Shown: positions 49,312 to 58,835, counted from the first letter of the stretch. The stretch is 64,000 nt of DNA from Candidatus Phyllobacterium onerii (GCF_028331445.1 NZ_JAQMHX010000004.1:393811-457810), one strand, 5' to 3'. Numbers and translations: made by a program. Notes: a model not told the origin generated them from the letters alone.

Positions 49312-50230
49312 TGTCACCTTCATTATCGCCGCCTATAACGCCGCGGACACGATCCAGCGCGCAATAGAAAGCGCGCTCGCACAGCATGGAGTGAGCGTGG
49401 AAGTCATAGTCGTCGATGACAGGTCGGCCGACAACACCGCCGCTATCGCCGGTTCGTTGGCGGATGAGCGGGTTCACGTCGTCACGCTGGAAAGCAATGG
49501 CGGTCCGGGTTGCGCTCGCAACGCCGCCCTTGCCCTCGCGAAGGGCCGCTGGATCGCGGTGCTCGACTCCGACGACACGGTGTTTCCTGACCGCATCGCG
49601 GCGATGATAACGCGCGCGGAGAATACAGGGGCGAACTCCGCTGTGGACAATATCGAAGTGATAAAGGACGGCGAGACAAAGGGCGAGACGATGTTTCCCG
49701 TCCATTATCTTGCGAAAGTCCCCGAGATTTCACTGGCGGATTTCATAGCTTCGAACCTCGTTTTCGTGACGACCTTCAATTTCGGCTACATGAAGCCGAT
49801 TTTTGAGCGCCGGTTCGTCGAGACGCATGGTCTGCGTTACGAAGAGAACCTGCGCATCGGCGAAGACTATATCTTCCTCGCCTCCATTCTGGCGAAGGGC
49901 GGAAAATGCGTCGTGGAGCCATCAGTCGGATATGCCTATCGTGTGCGTCCCGGCTCTATTTCGCGCGTCCTCGAAACGCATCATATCATCGCCATGTTAG
50001 AGGCGGACAAGACATTCCTGGCAAAATTCGAACTCGGTGCTGAGGCTAAGGCTGCCCAGGCGCGACGGACGCGCAGCCTGGAGGAAGCCAAATCCTTCCT
50101 CTCTCTCGTCGGTCATATTAAACGCAGATCGATCAGCGGGATTATCGAGGTGGTATTGAAGGACCCTGCGGCGCTTCGCCATCTCTCTATGCCTATTGGA
50201 ATACGTCTCAGGCGCTTGATCCCGTCCTAA
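49301..50230 (+). CDS. exoO: Family 2 glycosyltransferase ExoO
   Basis: 309 residues: VTFIIAAYNAADTIQRAIESALAQ, VIVVDDRSADNT, GGPGCARNAALALAKGRWIAVLDSDDTVFPDRI, and LRIGEDYIFLASIL. Assigned ExoO by position between exoM and exoP; ExoO adds the beta-1,6 glucose that starts the side chain. It resembles the ExoU-like protein at 33985, a related enzyme of the same pathway. It overlaps exoM by 11 bases and starts with GTG. Confidence 0.88.
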   Translation: MQPDVTFIIAAYNAADTIQRAIESALAQHGVSVEVIVVDDRSADNTAAIAGSLADERVHVVTLESNGGPGCARNAALALAKGRWIAVLDSDDTVFPDRIAAMITRAENTGANSAVDNIEVIKDGETKGETMFPVHYLAKVPEISLADFIASNLVFVTTFNFGYMKPIFERRFVETHGLRYEENLRIGEDYIFLASILAKGGKCVVEPSVGYAYRVRPGSISRVLETHHIIAMLEADKTFLAKFELGAEAKAAQARRTRSLEEAKSFLSLVGHIKRRSISGIIEVVLKDPAALRHLSMPIGIRLRRLIPS

Positions 50231-50282
50231 AGGCAGGCAGGCCCAGTCAATTTTTTATACGAACGCAACAATCGGCGGTAAC

Positions 50283-52616
50283 ATGCATCAAGGCAATCAA
50301 CTCTTTAATGTTCGGCTGGCGGGAAGCCCGGAAGGGCAAGCCCACTCCGATAATTTCATTGACCTCGAGCACTTGATGACTATCGCCCGGCGGCAGGCAA
50401 AAACAGTCGCCATAACCGCTGCCGTGGGTCTGTCACTCGGCCTCATTTACATCATCGCCGCCAAACCAGGATATACGGCAGCGACCAGCATTTTGCTCGA
50501 CGACAATCTTGGCAAATTCGCTGATGAACCTTCGCCTGCACCTGCCAATATGCAGACAGACACAACAATTCTCAGCCAGATCGCGATTCTGAAGTCGGCT
50601 GAGCTTGCGGAAAAGGTGGTGAGAAAGGAGAAGCTTGACGAGAACGATGGGTTTATGAACCCGCCGCGCTCCATTTTCGCAACCGCCATTTCCACAATGC
50701 GGTCCATCGTCGGGCTATTCGGGAGCAGCAAACCGGCCAATACGGATGGCCTGTCCGCTGCGGACCTCAAAGTTGAATATGCGGCATCGCTCCTGCAGTC
50801 CAACGTGGATGTCCAAAGGCAAGGACGCAGCTTTGTCATCGATCTCACCTATACGTCAGACGACGCGGAACTCGCCGGAAGAATTGCGAAGGCCTATGCA
50901 GACGTCTATCTCTCGGATCAGCTGGACGCTAACTTCGATGCGACGCAAAGGGCGACCGTCTGGCTTCAGGGCCGCTTGAATGAACTGAAGGAAAGTTCGC
51001 AGGCAGCAGCCCTCGAGACCGAGCGCTTCCGGGCCGCCAATGGTCTGACAGCGGCGAAGGGAGCGCTGGTTTCCGAGCAGCAACTCTCTGATATCAATAG
51101 CCAGCTGATCTTGGCCCAGGCGGACACCGCACGGGCGCGAGCCCTCTACAATCAATATAAGTCGATATTGGCCTCGGGTCCCGAGGGCGCTGTCAACAAT
51201 GCGGCTGTTGTATCGGACCAGAGCGGCACCTCGGTAATAGGAACCCTGAGGGCGCGCTATCTGACGATCACCAAGCGCGAGCAGGAAATCGTCAGCCGTT
51301 TCGGCCAGGATCATCCGCAAGCCGTCAGTCTTCGCACCGAGCAGCAGGACGTCTCCCGGCAGATTTTCCAGGAACTCCAGCAAATAACCGAAAGCTACCG
51401 CAATCAATATGAGGCTGCGCAGTCGCGCGAGACATCCCTGCGGGAAGGTTTGGACAATGCCACCGGAAAAACGTCCGTGGCAAACGAAGCGCTGGTCCAT
51501 TTGAGGGATCTGGAACAGAATGCCCAGGCGCTGACCAATCTCTATCAAACCTATCTCGGCCGCTATCAGGAAGCGTCACAGCAGCAGTCCTTCCCGATCG
51601 CCAAGGCGCGCGTGATCTCGGTTGCATCGACGCCGACGGATCCATCGAGCCCGAAAAAGAAGCTCGCCCTCGCAGCCTCCCTGTTGCTCGGCCTTTTTGC
51701 CGGCGCTGGCATTGGCGCATGGCGTGAATACCGTGAGCGCTTTTTCCGGGTTGGCGAAGATGTCCGCTCGCTCCTCGGCGTCAAGTTCCTTGGCTTTGTG
51801 CCAAAACTCGAGGGTATAACAGAGGCCAAGAGAGCGCCTGTGGCATTGGAGGGACAAGCCGCCCCGCCTGCCGCCCGTACCAATATAATCCGCTTGGCTG
51901 TCGATAACCCGTCTTCGCAATTTGCCGAAACATTGCGGAACGTCAAAATCGCTGCGGACGTTGTGCTGCAGGGCAAGGAAAGCAAGGTCATCGGTGTCGT
52001 CTCCGTTTTGCCGCACGAAGGCAAAACCACGATTGCCGCAAATTTTGCGGGATTGCTGGCCGCAAAGGGGGCCAAGACGCTGCTCATCGATGGCGATCTA
52101 CGCAATCCAGGGCTTTCCCGCGCCCTGTCGCTTTCAACCCAACGAGGCCTCGTGAAGGCGGTCATGGATGGTCAGCCTTGGCAGAATTCCGTCAAGGTCG
52201 AGAACAAGACCAAGCTGGCCATCATTCCAACAGTGCTTCATCGGAATCTGCGTCACACCAGCGAGATCCTTTCAAGTCCAGGCATGAAGAAACTGCTGGA
52301 TGAAGCGCGCACTGTGTTCGACTATATTGTCATCGACCTTCCGCCTCTTGGTCCGGTCGTCGATGCCAAGGCCTTCGCGCCAATGGCCGATGGTTTCGTC
52401 ATGGTGGCAGAGTGGGGTGTCACGCCTCGCGCACTCGTCAAGTCCGTGCTACAGGCGGAGGCGGAAATCGCGCCGAAGATTCTCGGACTGGTCCTCAACA
52501 AGGTCGATATGAAGCGGCTTGCAAAGTACAGCTCTTACGGAAGCACTGAGCATTTCATGGAGCGATACTCAAGCTACTATCTCGATACGCCACGAATGCC
52601 CCCAACCAAAACATAG
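50283..52616 (+). CDS. exoP: Polysaccharide co-polymerase and BY-type tyrosine kinase ExoP
   Basis: 777 residues, the ExoP length. Wzz domain with the first membrane helix at ~40-60 (VAITAAVGLSLGLIYIIAA), a long periplasmic coiled coil (~190-420), a second helix at ~460-480, then a cytoplasmic BY-kinase: Walker A in SVLPHEGKTTIAANFAG (~575), Walker A' LLIDGDLRNPG, Walker B YIVIDLPPLGPV, and a C-terminal tyrosine cluster (KYSSYGS, MERYSSYYLD). It sets polymer length, working with ExoQ and ExoF. exoN, found next to exoP in Sinorhizobium, is absent. Confidence 0.95.
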   Translation: MHQGNQLFNVRLAGSPEGQAHSDNFIDLEHLMTIARRQAKTVAITAAVGLSLGLIYIIAAKPGYTAATSILLDDNLGKFADEPSPAPANMQTDTTILSQIAILKSAELAEKVVRKEKLDENDGFMNPPRSIFATAISTMRSIVGLFGSSKPANTDGLSAADLKVEYAASLLQSNVDVQRQGRSFVIDLTYTSDDAELAGRIAKAYADVYLSDQLDANFDATQRATVWLQGRLNELKESSQAAALETERFRAANGLTAAKGALVSEQQLSDINSQLILAQADTARARALYNQYKSILASGPEGAVNNAAVVSDQSGTSVIGTLRARYLTITKREQEIVSRFGQDHPQAVSLRTEQQDVSRQIFQELQQITESYRNQYEAAQSRETSLREGLDNATGKTSVANEALVHLRDLEQNAQALTNLYQTYLGRYQEASQQQSFPIAKARVISVASTPTDPSSPKKKLALAASLLLGLFAGAGIGAWREYRERFFRVGEDVRSLLGVKFLGFVPKLEGITEAKRAPVALEGQAAPPAARTNIIRLAVDNPSSQFAETLRNVKIAADVVLQGKESKVIGVVSVLPHEGKTTIAANFAGLLAAKGAKTLLIDGDLRNPGLSRALSLSTQRGLVKAVMDGQPWQNSVKVENKTKLAIIPTVLHRNLRHTSEILSSPGMKKLLDEARTVFDYIVIDLPPLGPVVDAKAFAPMADGFVMVAEWGVTPRALVKSVLQAEAEIAPKILGLVLNKVDMKRLAKYSSYGSTEHFMERYSSYYLDTPRMPPTKT

Positions 52617-52621
52617 AGCCC

Positions 52622-53416
52622 TTACGTCGTGAACACGCGGCCCTTCTTCTGCCAGAGCCGCAACGCACTCAGTTTGCCTGTGGAGAAGGCCCCGGTATCG
52701 AGATTGAACCGCCTGCCTTCCTGGCGCGGGGTTTCTATCGGCGTGTGGCCGTGAACGACCCATTGCCGAAGCAGATGGGCGTTTTCAAAGAATTCACTGC
52801 GGATGGAAACAAGGTCGTCGTCCTTTTGATCTTTAACCGAAAGGGAAGGCCTTATACCGGCATGTGCGAACAGGAAGCTTCCGGCGTTGATCATGATTGG
52901 CAAGGATCTCAGAAACTGTTTATGCCGGTGGGGAATTGAAGCGCGGATGGTGTCATCGAGCATTTGGGGCGTACGGTGGATCATTCTCAGACGCTCCACG
53001 TCAATGCCGTAGGAAAGCAATGTCGAGTTGGCTCCCATGTGCCACCACCCCGATAGAGAGAGCCGCTTTTCCAGATAATCGAGCATGGCGATATCGTGAT
53101 TGCCGGTCAGGCATATGCGCTGGAAATCGGCATGCGGCTTGTGGAGCAGGTGCTCGATAACCTGGGCGGAGGCAGGCCCGCGATCGACATAGTCTCCCAG
53201 CATGATGATGAGCTTTTTGCCGGGCAACCCAGCCGCGTCTTCAGTGATCATGCTTTCCAGTTCAAGCAGCTGATCATAGCAACCGTGCACATCGCCGATC
53301 GTGTAAACGGCCGTCTCCGAGATATCGATCGAAAGACGGCGCCTTGCGACCCGCGGAACGGGCCTGTCGGACCTCAACAGCCGAAGAAGTGTCTTCAATA
53401 CTGGTTCCCCGCTCAT
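52622..53416 (-). CDS. PPP-family metallophosphatase (serine/threonine/tyrosine)
   Basis: 264 residues with every PPP motif: GDVHGCYDQ, GDYVDRG, GNHD, the later AHAGIRPS and HGHTPIE. Bacterial PPP enzymes can dephosphorylate Ser/Thr or Tyr. It faces exoP, a tyrosine autokinase, with 5 bases between stop codons, so removal of phosphate from ExoP or another EPS protein is a reasonable hypothesis, not shown. Known EPS systems usually use a low-molecular-weight or PHP-type phosphatase. Confidence 0.88.
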   Translation of the reverse strand: MSGEPVLKTLLRLLRSDRPVPRVARRRLSIDISETAVYTIGDVHGCYDQLLELESMITEDAAGLPGKKLIIMLGDYVDRGPASAQVIEHLLHKPHADFQRICLTGNHDIAMLDYLEKRLSLSGWWHMGANSTLLSYGIDVERLRMIHRTPQMLDDTIRASIPHRHKQFLRSLPIMINAGSFLFAHAGIRPSLSVKDQKDDDLVSIRSEFFENAHLLRQWVVHGHTPIETPRQEGRRFNLDTGAFSTGKLSALRLWQKKGRVFTT

Positions 53417-53670
53417 TAGGTCCTGACCCTTAGCCAGCTATTACGATACGTATAAGCGAGTGTGGTGTCCAAGCTGGATGTGTCATCGTAGTCGTTCGAA
53501 AATATGACGCTGAAAACAATGGCTTATAACGAATAAACGCGTTCAAATGCAATCTCTCCGGGCAAGCGGCACGAGATGTATCATTCGTAGGGTTAATTGG
53601 CTATTTTGGGGCGGGCGGTAGAGCTGCGGGCGCCCGCGGAAATCATGGCGCCCACAACAAGCTGTTCCGT
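53417..53670. other. Gene-free stretch between phosphatase and acyltransferase
   Basis: 254 bases. A 12-base perfect palindrome GCGGGCGCCCGC at 53626-53637 lies 34 bases beyond the end of the acyltransferase gene and may act as a transcript end; there is no U run. Confidence 0.4.
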
Positions 53671-55686
53671 TTAAAGGTTTTTCTCACTGGCAGGCTGAGA
53701 TTTCACAGCACCTGCTATCGCCGGTTTCAAGATTGCGCGTTCGAGTGGCCCCGCCAGGGATTCGGCGTAGGCGGTGGCAATATGGTGACGATCCCGGAAC
53801 ATCAACTTTCCATCGATCGTGGCATGGCACAGCGTGTCGCTGCAGAAAAATGATGTCATATCGACATATGATGCATTCTGGATGCTGCTCACGATGCCTT
53901 TTTCAATTTTTGCATCACCCTCATTGAGCGCCGCAGCGCGCGGCGTATCGCAGATCGACGGGTCTCTGCCTTGCCAGAGTGCGCGCGCCACACATTTGTC
54001 CAAATACGCTTTGTGCGTTGGGACATCGCGCAGGAAAACGACCTTGATGCCTGCGTCGACAAGCGGCTGTATCGTTGACTTTATCCCGTCAGCCCATTGT
54101 CGCCTGCGCGGCGAGAGTTCGGACGAGTCACTGATCTCCTCATTGAGATGACTTATCGAAAGCTGCGAGATGATAACGAGCTGGGGTCTCATTGCGATCA
54201 TTTCCTTGATCGCCAAATCTCTCCACTCATCGCACTCGGTGTAATCGCGTTTGAGTTTGATGGACCATGTGGTGACCCGCGTCGCCCGGCACGACGATTT
54301 GAGGTACGTAACGAGGCGGATATCGTCTTTCTTGGCGATGTCGATGAGAGGCGTCGACCAGTGATCGGCATGGGAGTCACCGAAAAGCACGATCGTTTGA
54401 CTGGAAGATTGCGACCCGAATATGCAAGGCTTCGGCTTGACCGTCTCGAGATCGAGCACGCAGCTTTCATCCGTTGCGCGCACCGTGGACGGGCGTTCCG
54501 CTGTCTCGGCAATCATGCGCTGCTGCGACGTGATATTGTGCTTTGCGAGTGTGGCGCTTGCATAGCCAACCGTCACGCCCGTCATCGTCAGCAGTGCGGC
54601 GAAGGCGAGGGAACGGCGCGTGCTGGCCATAAGCCATGCATTCCTGCGTATCGGATTTTCAACGAAATGATAGCTGAAAATCGACAATGCAAGGGTCAGC
54701 AGCATGAGCAGGATACGCTGCACGCTGGTCAGATCAGGTACCAGCATCGCCGCGTAGACAATGACCGGCCAATGCCAAAGGTAGAGTGAATACGACAGCT
54801 TTCCCACCCACTGAGCGGGCTTGACCGCGAGCAGGGCCTTTGGGCCGTAGGCGCTTTGATGCACGCCGCCAAGCAGCACCATTACAGTTCCCAGGGCAGG
54901 TACCAGTGCAATAAAGCCAGGAAAGGCATCCTGCTCGGATACGCGCAAATAGGCTGCGATGATCAAGGCAAGGCCAATCCAGCCCATCGCCGGCGAATAG
55001 GGAAACCGCTTGGCCCAATTGTTCAACAACGCCATGGAGGCAAGGCCTCCGATCGCAAATTCCCAAGCTCGAAGAGGTGAAAAATAGAACGCCCAAGGCT
55101 GTGAAACGACCGTCAGCCATGCACAAAGCGCAAACGAAATAGCGGCGACGGCTGCCATCAGCAGAAACACACCATGTTTACCCGGACGTATCCGGGTGAA
55201 CAGCAGGAGAAGCGCGGGCCAGGCGAGATAGAACTGTTCCTCGACTGAGAGCGACCAGAAATGAATGAACGGATTATTCGTGGCGTCGACAGCGAAATAG
55301 TCGAGAGACCAACGGATAAGCCAAAGGTTGATTATATACGTCGAAGCGAACAGTGCTCCCTTGGAATAAAGCTGCTGCTCGGACGGCGCGAGGATAAAAT
55401 ATCCAGCGACAAGGGTAACGAGAATGACGAACAGCGAGGCCGGAAGCAGTCGACGTGCCCGCCGCGCATAGAACGTCCAAAGATTGACCGTGCCGTGCTT
55501 GGCGATTTCCTGCTGAAGATGTTGGGTAATAAGATAGCCGGATATGACGAAAAAGATATCGACGCCGACAAAACCTCCAGGCAGTCCAGAATACCCGAAG
55601 TGGAAGGCGATCACTCCGGAAACTGCGAGGGCACGTAGCCCTTCAATGTCCGGGCGAAACGATTTTGATGCGGTGACGGCGCTCAT
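53671..55686 (-). CDS. Acyltransferase-3 with C-terminal SGNH domain (EPS O-acetylation)
   Basis: 671 residues. Acyltransferase-3 membrane domain (RPDIEGLRALAVSGVIAFHFGYSGLPGGFVGVDIFFVISGYLI, VEEQFYLAWPALLLLF) and SGNH domain with GDSHADHW (~434) and the D-x-x-H pair in RDRHHIATAYA (~630). Its place at the end of the exo locus, and a TGC-N3-GCA box upstream (55764-55775), tie it to decoration of this polysaccharide. It is larger than ExoZ or ExoH, which lack the SGNH domain. Confidence 0.9.
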   Translation of the reverse strand: MSAVTASKSFRPDIEGLRALAVSGVIAFHFGYSGLPGGFVGVDIFFVISGYLITQHLQQEIAKHGTVNLWTFYARRARRLLPASLFVILVTLVAGYFILAPSEQQLYSKGALFASTYIINLWLIRWSLDYFAVDATNNPFIHFWSLSVEEQFYLAWPALLLLFTRIRPGKHGVFLLMAAVAAISFALCAWLTVVSQPWAFYFSPLRAWEFAIGGLASMALLNNWAKRFPYSPAMGWIGLALIIAAYLRVSEQDAFPGFIALVPALGTVMVLLGGVHQSAYGPKALLAVKPAQWVGKLSYSLYLWHWPVIVYAAMLVPDLTSVQRILLMLLTLALSIFSYHFVENPIRRNAWLMASTRRSLAFAALLTMTGVTVGYASATLAKHNITSQQRMIAETAERPSTVRATDESCVLDLETVKPKPCIFGSQSSSQTIVLFGDSHADHWSTPLIDIAKKDDIRLVTYLKSSCRATRVTTWSIKLKRDYTECDEWRDLAIKEMIAMRPQLVIISQLSISHLNEEISDSSELSPRRRQWADGIKSTIQPLVDAGIKVVFLRDVPTHKAYLDKCVARALWQGRDPSICDTPRAAALNEGDAKIEKGIVSSIQNASYVDMTSFFCSDTLCHATIDGKLMFRDRHHIATAYAESLAGPLERAILKPAIAGAVKSQPASEKNL

Positions 55687-55763
55687 GGGCTTGTCGAAAC
55701 TCCCAATTTGGGGAAATCTTCTACCGGGCAGCATAGGTTAATTTTGACGCGTTGCAACAATTT

Positions 55764-55775
55764 TGGTGCGGCGCA
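55764..55775 (-). promoter_or_regulatory. TGCRNYGCASMA box upstream of the SGNH acyltransferase
   Basis: TGGTGCGGCGCA on the plus strand (TGCGCCGCACCA on minus), an exact match to the consensus, 78-89 bases before the gene start. A related half, GCGTTGCAACAA, lies at 55749-55760. Confidence 0.5.
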
Positions 55776-55801
55776 ATATTCTGTCCGGCTGAATTGGATG
55801 G

Positions 55802-56524
55802 TCAGGCGATGGTGCCCGTCCGGCGAAGGATGACGTTTTCTCCGTCATCAAAAGCGAAATCCCCACGCTGGCGCAGGAATTCATCCGTTGCGGTCCGGCA
55901 GCCACCGTAGTCGTGGTAGTCATCGATCAAAATGACGCCGTTCTGGCTCAACCGGTCCGCTACCTTGTTCAGGCAATACATGACCGGATCGTACCAGTCG
56001 CAATCGATATGGGCGAAGGCCATTCGTTCCATTTTGGCGTTCGGCATTGTGTTTTCGAACAGCCCCTTGTGCAAATCGACGTTAGAGCTGTCGACATCGA
56101 GGCCATACTTGGCAAAAGACCGGCAGACATCGTCATAGAGATTGTCGCGATATCCGTAATATTCGTCGCCGCCGAGCCCCGAGGACTTTCCGCTCGCGAT
56201 CTTCTCGTAGCGGTCCTTCGATTTCACGTCGTCCTTTTCCGAGATGGGAGGAGGGATCATGCCGAAAACGTCGAAGCCATGGAAGCTCCGCCCTTGGCTC
56301 GTGGCCGTCGTGGCGAGAACGATCGCGCTTCCGCCAAGGGCAACGCCGAACTCTGCCACATCGCCGGGCACCCGCCGCTTCTGGATCTCGCTCAACGCGC
56401 CTTCAAGGCGCCTCAGCTTCCGTGATGACAGGTATGTAAGTCGGTCCCGCCGGACCGATCGCGCCGTGTTGCTCAAAAGGGATTCGTCAATCACACGGCG
56501 GGCACGCCCGACAATAGCATGCAT
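55802..56524 (-). CDS. TylF/MycF-type O-methyltransferase
   Basis: 240 residues of the macrocin-O-methyltransferase family: SAM site GDVAEFGVALGGSAIVLA, FHGFDVFGMIPPP, and the metal/catalytic region FAHIDCDWYDPVMYCL ... ILIDDYHDYGGCRTATDEFL. These enzymes methylate sugar hydroxyls, so methylation of a polysaccharide residue is likely. The ATG at 56524 lies outside the adjacent inverted-repeat element; a second ATG at 56545 would begin inside it and add seven residues, so the original start may have been altered. Confidence 0.85.
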   Translation of the reverse strand: MHAIVGRARRVIDESLLSNTARSVRRDRLTYLSSRKLRRLEGALSEIQKRRVPGDVAEFGVALGGSAIVLATTATSQGRSFHGFDVFGMIPPPISEKDDVKSKDRYEKIASGKSSGLGGDEYYGYRDNLYDDVCRSFAKYGLDVDSSNVDLHKGLFENTMPNAKMERMAFAHIDCDWYDPVMYCLNKVADRLSQNGVILIDDYHDYGGCRTATDEFLRQRGDFAFDDGENVILRRTGTIA

Positions 56525-56525
56525 T

Positions 56526-56885
56526 CTAGAGCGGCTTGTGATCATATTGAAACATCCTGCCGGAGGGAATTTGGTTCAAGGTCGAGGGGGTTGGCGAGGC
56601 CGATGCTTTTCCATCGGACGAAGCCGAAGCCCGATGGATTTGGAGCAAATTCACCCGGCCCACTGATCGAACCGCGTTTCTGCGAAACGCGGATAATTCG
56701 ATCAGCGGGGTTAACAGCTTGTTGGTTTGCAAGCGCAAACCAACGGCTGGGTTTCCGGCTGGCGGCCAACCACTTTGTCAGGCGGCGTCGGACGATGGAA
56801 GGGCATCGACCTCGCCACCTTCCGCGTGGATTGTCTCGCCATCCGAGAAACAGGATTGGTCCAATATGGTCACAAACCGCTCTAG
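56526..56885. repeat. 360-base imperfect palindromic element, MITE-like
   Basis: Begins CTAGAGCGGCTTGTGATCAT and ends with the inverse of CTAGAGCGGTTTGTGACCAT. Similarity between arms recurs inside (GGCGAGGCCGATGC...TTCCATCGGACGAAGCCG versus GGCGAGGTCGATGCCCTTCCATCG), and smaller hairpins lie near the centre (CCGCGTTTCTGCGAAACGCGG; TTGGTTTGCAAGCGCAAACCAA region). It has no coding frame of note. Most of the gap up to the SH3 gene is this element; 56886-57102 shows nothing else. Confidence 0.75.
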
Positions 56886-57102
56886 CCATTACGTTCTCCT
56901 TCGGGGTGTGTGCCCAGTGCTCGAATCGTCTGCTCGCTTATGCGCCGCCGCATCACTAGCAATCGGTTGTGGTGATTGCATGACGACGGGTTAAAGGGCT
57001 GCTAGCGAAAGAGTCGGGCCGAAATTTGACCCTCGGTCCGCAAAGGAGAACTGTGAGGCGAAATGAAGCTAATGGCGACGTTTTGCCACCACTTCCCGCA
57101 GA

Positions 57103-57651
57103 CTAGTCGTCGAACTTCTCGTCCGGATAGGCGCCCCAGATGTCCGACTGACGCATCCAGCCGCTGGCGCCACTGAATACGACACGGCAAAAATTGCCAT
57201 TGCAAGTCTTGAGGCTCCCGAGAACGCCGGGCTGCACCTTGGCGACAACGCTCGCCTTATCGTCGGCACTGCGATAAACGTTCAGCATCGCGCCATCCTT
57301 GTCGCGCTGCCAAGGCGCGGTCATTGCCGTGCGCTTGCCAGACAGCAGCGACTGATAGACCCAGCCCTCCGTGCCCTCCGAATCCCGGATGCGTCGCCAA
57401 TTGTCATATTCCTGCACGATCTCGACCGGGAGGCCGGATTTGAGAAACAGCCAGGTCACGGCGTAATCGCGGCCGGGCCCGACGCGCAAATTGACGCGCC
57501 CCGGCTTCAGGCTGACGAAACGCGGCAGCGGCAAGCCGCTCGGGCCTATCTGCGCCGCAGCGGCGGCTCGCGCCAGCGTCGGCATGCCCAGCGGAATTGC
57601 CAAAACGATCGCAGCCGCAAAAGCAAAAAGGCGAAAATTTCGAATATTCAA
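57103..57651 (-). CDS. Secreted protein with two SH3-like domains
   Basis: About 182 residues. Signal peptide (FRLFAFAAAIVLAIPLGMPTLARA), then an SH3_3/SH3_4-type domain (~48-108, GRVNLRVGPGRDYAVTWLFLKSGLPVEIVQEYDNWRRIRDSEGTEGWVYQSLL) and a second (~115-172, MLNVYRSADDKASVVAKVQPGVLGSLKTCNGNFCRVVFSGASGWMRQSDIWG). The two cysteines in CNGNFC could form a disulfide. Such proteins bind cell-wall peptides or other ligands in the periplasm. Only TTG codons (57651 or 57654) are available at the expected start. Confidence 0.85.
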   Translation of the reverse strand: MNIRNFRLFAFAAAIVLAIPLGMPTLARAAAAAQIGPSGLPLPRFVSLKPGRVNLRVGPGRDYAVTWLFLKSGLPVEIVQEYDNWRRIRDSEGTEGWVYQSLLSGKRTAMTAPWQRDKDGAMLNVYRSADDKASVVAKVQPGVLGSLKTCNGNFCRVVFSGASGWMRQSDIWGAYPDEKFDD

Positions 57652-57839
57652 CAAGTCAGTCCTTCATCGTCCCGGGTTTGCAACCGCCAAATTGCGGCCG
57701 AATGGAGAACGATCCCTATTTTTCTTTGTCTTCTGTACGCCGCCTTGATAGACAGGTGCAGAACGCCACGAGCAATTGCAGTTTGCAATGACTTGGTTAA
57801 AGAGGTCTCAATGCGTCGCGAATTGGGAGGGGAATATTG

Positions 57840-58835
57840 GTGAGCAAAAAGCCTCTGGTCGTCATCACCCGCAAATTGCCGGATTCCGTCGAGACGCGCA
57901 TGCGCGAACTCTTCGAGGCACGGCTTAACGTCGATGACCGGCGGTTGACGAAGGCGGAACTGATCGAGGCTGTCAGCCACGCCAACGTTCTTGTGCCGAC
58001 CATTACCGACCATATCACCGAAGAAATTATTAGCGCGGCCGGTCCCAATCTCAAGCTGATCGCCAATTTCGGCAATGGCACCGACAATATCGACGTCGTG
58101 GCCGCCGCCAAACGCGGCATAACTGTTACCAACACACCCAATGTCCTGACCGAGGACACGGCGGACATGACCATGGCCTTGATGCTGGCGGTTCCGCGGC
58201 GCCTCGTCGAGGGGGCCTCGATCCTGCTCGACGATGGCAAATGGGAAGGTTGGGGACCGACGTGGATGCTTGGCCGCCGCATCTGGGGCAAGCGTCTCGG
58301 CATTGTCGGCATGGGCCGGATCGGCACCGCCGTGGCCCGACGCGCCAAAGCGTTTGGCCTGTCGATCCATTATCACAATCGCAAGCCGGTGAGCCCGAAG
58401 ACCGAAGAGGAGTTGGAGGCGACCTATTGGGAAAGTCTCGATCAGATGCTGGCTCGCATGGACATCATTTCGGTCAACTGTCCCTCGACACCCGCGACGT
58501 TCCATCTGCTTTCTGCCCGGCGACTTGCGCTGTTGCAGCCGACGGCATTTGTGGTCAATACAGCGCGCGGTCAGATCATCGACGAGCATGCGCTGGTTGA
58601 GTTGCTGGAACATGGCAAGCTTTCGGGGGCGGCGCTGGACGTGTTCGAGCACGAGCCGGCTGTCAACTCCAAGTTGCGCAAGCTTGCCAGGCAAGGCAAG
58701 GTCGTGATCCTGCCGCATATGGGTTCGGCAACCCTCGAGGGCCGCATCGACATGGGCGAGAAGGTGATCATCAACATCCGCACGTTCATCGATGGGCATC
58801 GCCCGCCCGACCGGGTCCTGCCCCGAGACCGGTGA
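57840..58835 (+). CDS. D-2-hydroxyacid dehydrogenase (glyoxylate/hydroxypyruvate reductase type)
   Basis: 331 residues. NAD(P)-binding motif GMGRIGTAVARRAKAFG (~158-174), substrate Arg in VNTARGQIIDE and the catalytic His in LPHMGSATLEGR; DNIDVVAAAKRGITVTNTPNVLTEDTADMTMALML is family-typical. Probably reduces glyoxylate or hydroxypyruvate. A strong GGGAGGGG site favours the GTG at 57840; a TTG lies one codon upstream. The last four codons and the stop belong to the repeat at 58825-58967. Confidence 0.9.
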   Translation: MSKKPLVVITRKLPDSVETRMRELFEARLNVDDRRLTKAELIEAVSHANVLVPTITDHITEEIISAAGPNLKLIANFGNGTDNIDVVAAAKRGITVTNTPNVLTEDTADMTMALMLAVPRRLVEGASILLDDGKWEGWGPTWMLGRRIWGKRLGIVGMGRIGTAVARRAKAFGLSIHYHNRKPVSPKTEEELEATYWESLDQMLARMDIISVNCPSTPATFHLLSARRLALLQPTAFVVNTARGQIIDEHALVELLEHGKLSGAALDVFEHEPAVNSKLRKLARQGKVVILPHMGSATLEGRIDMGEKVIINIRTFIDGHRPPDRVLPRDR

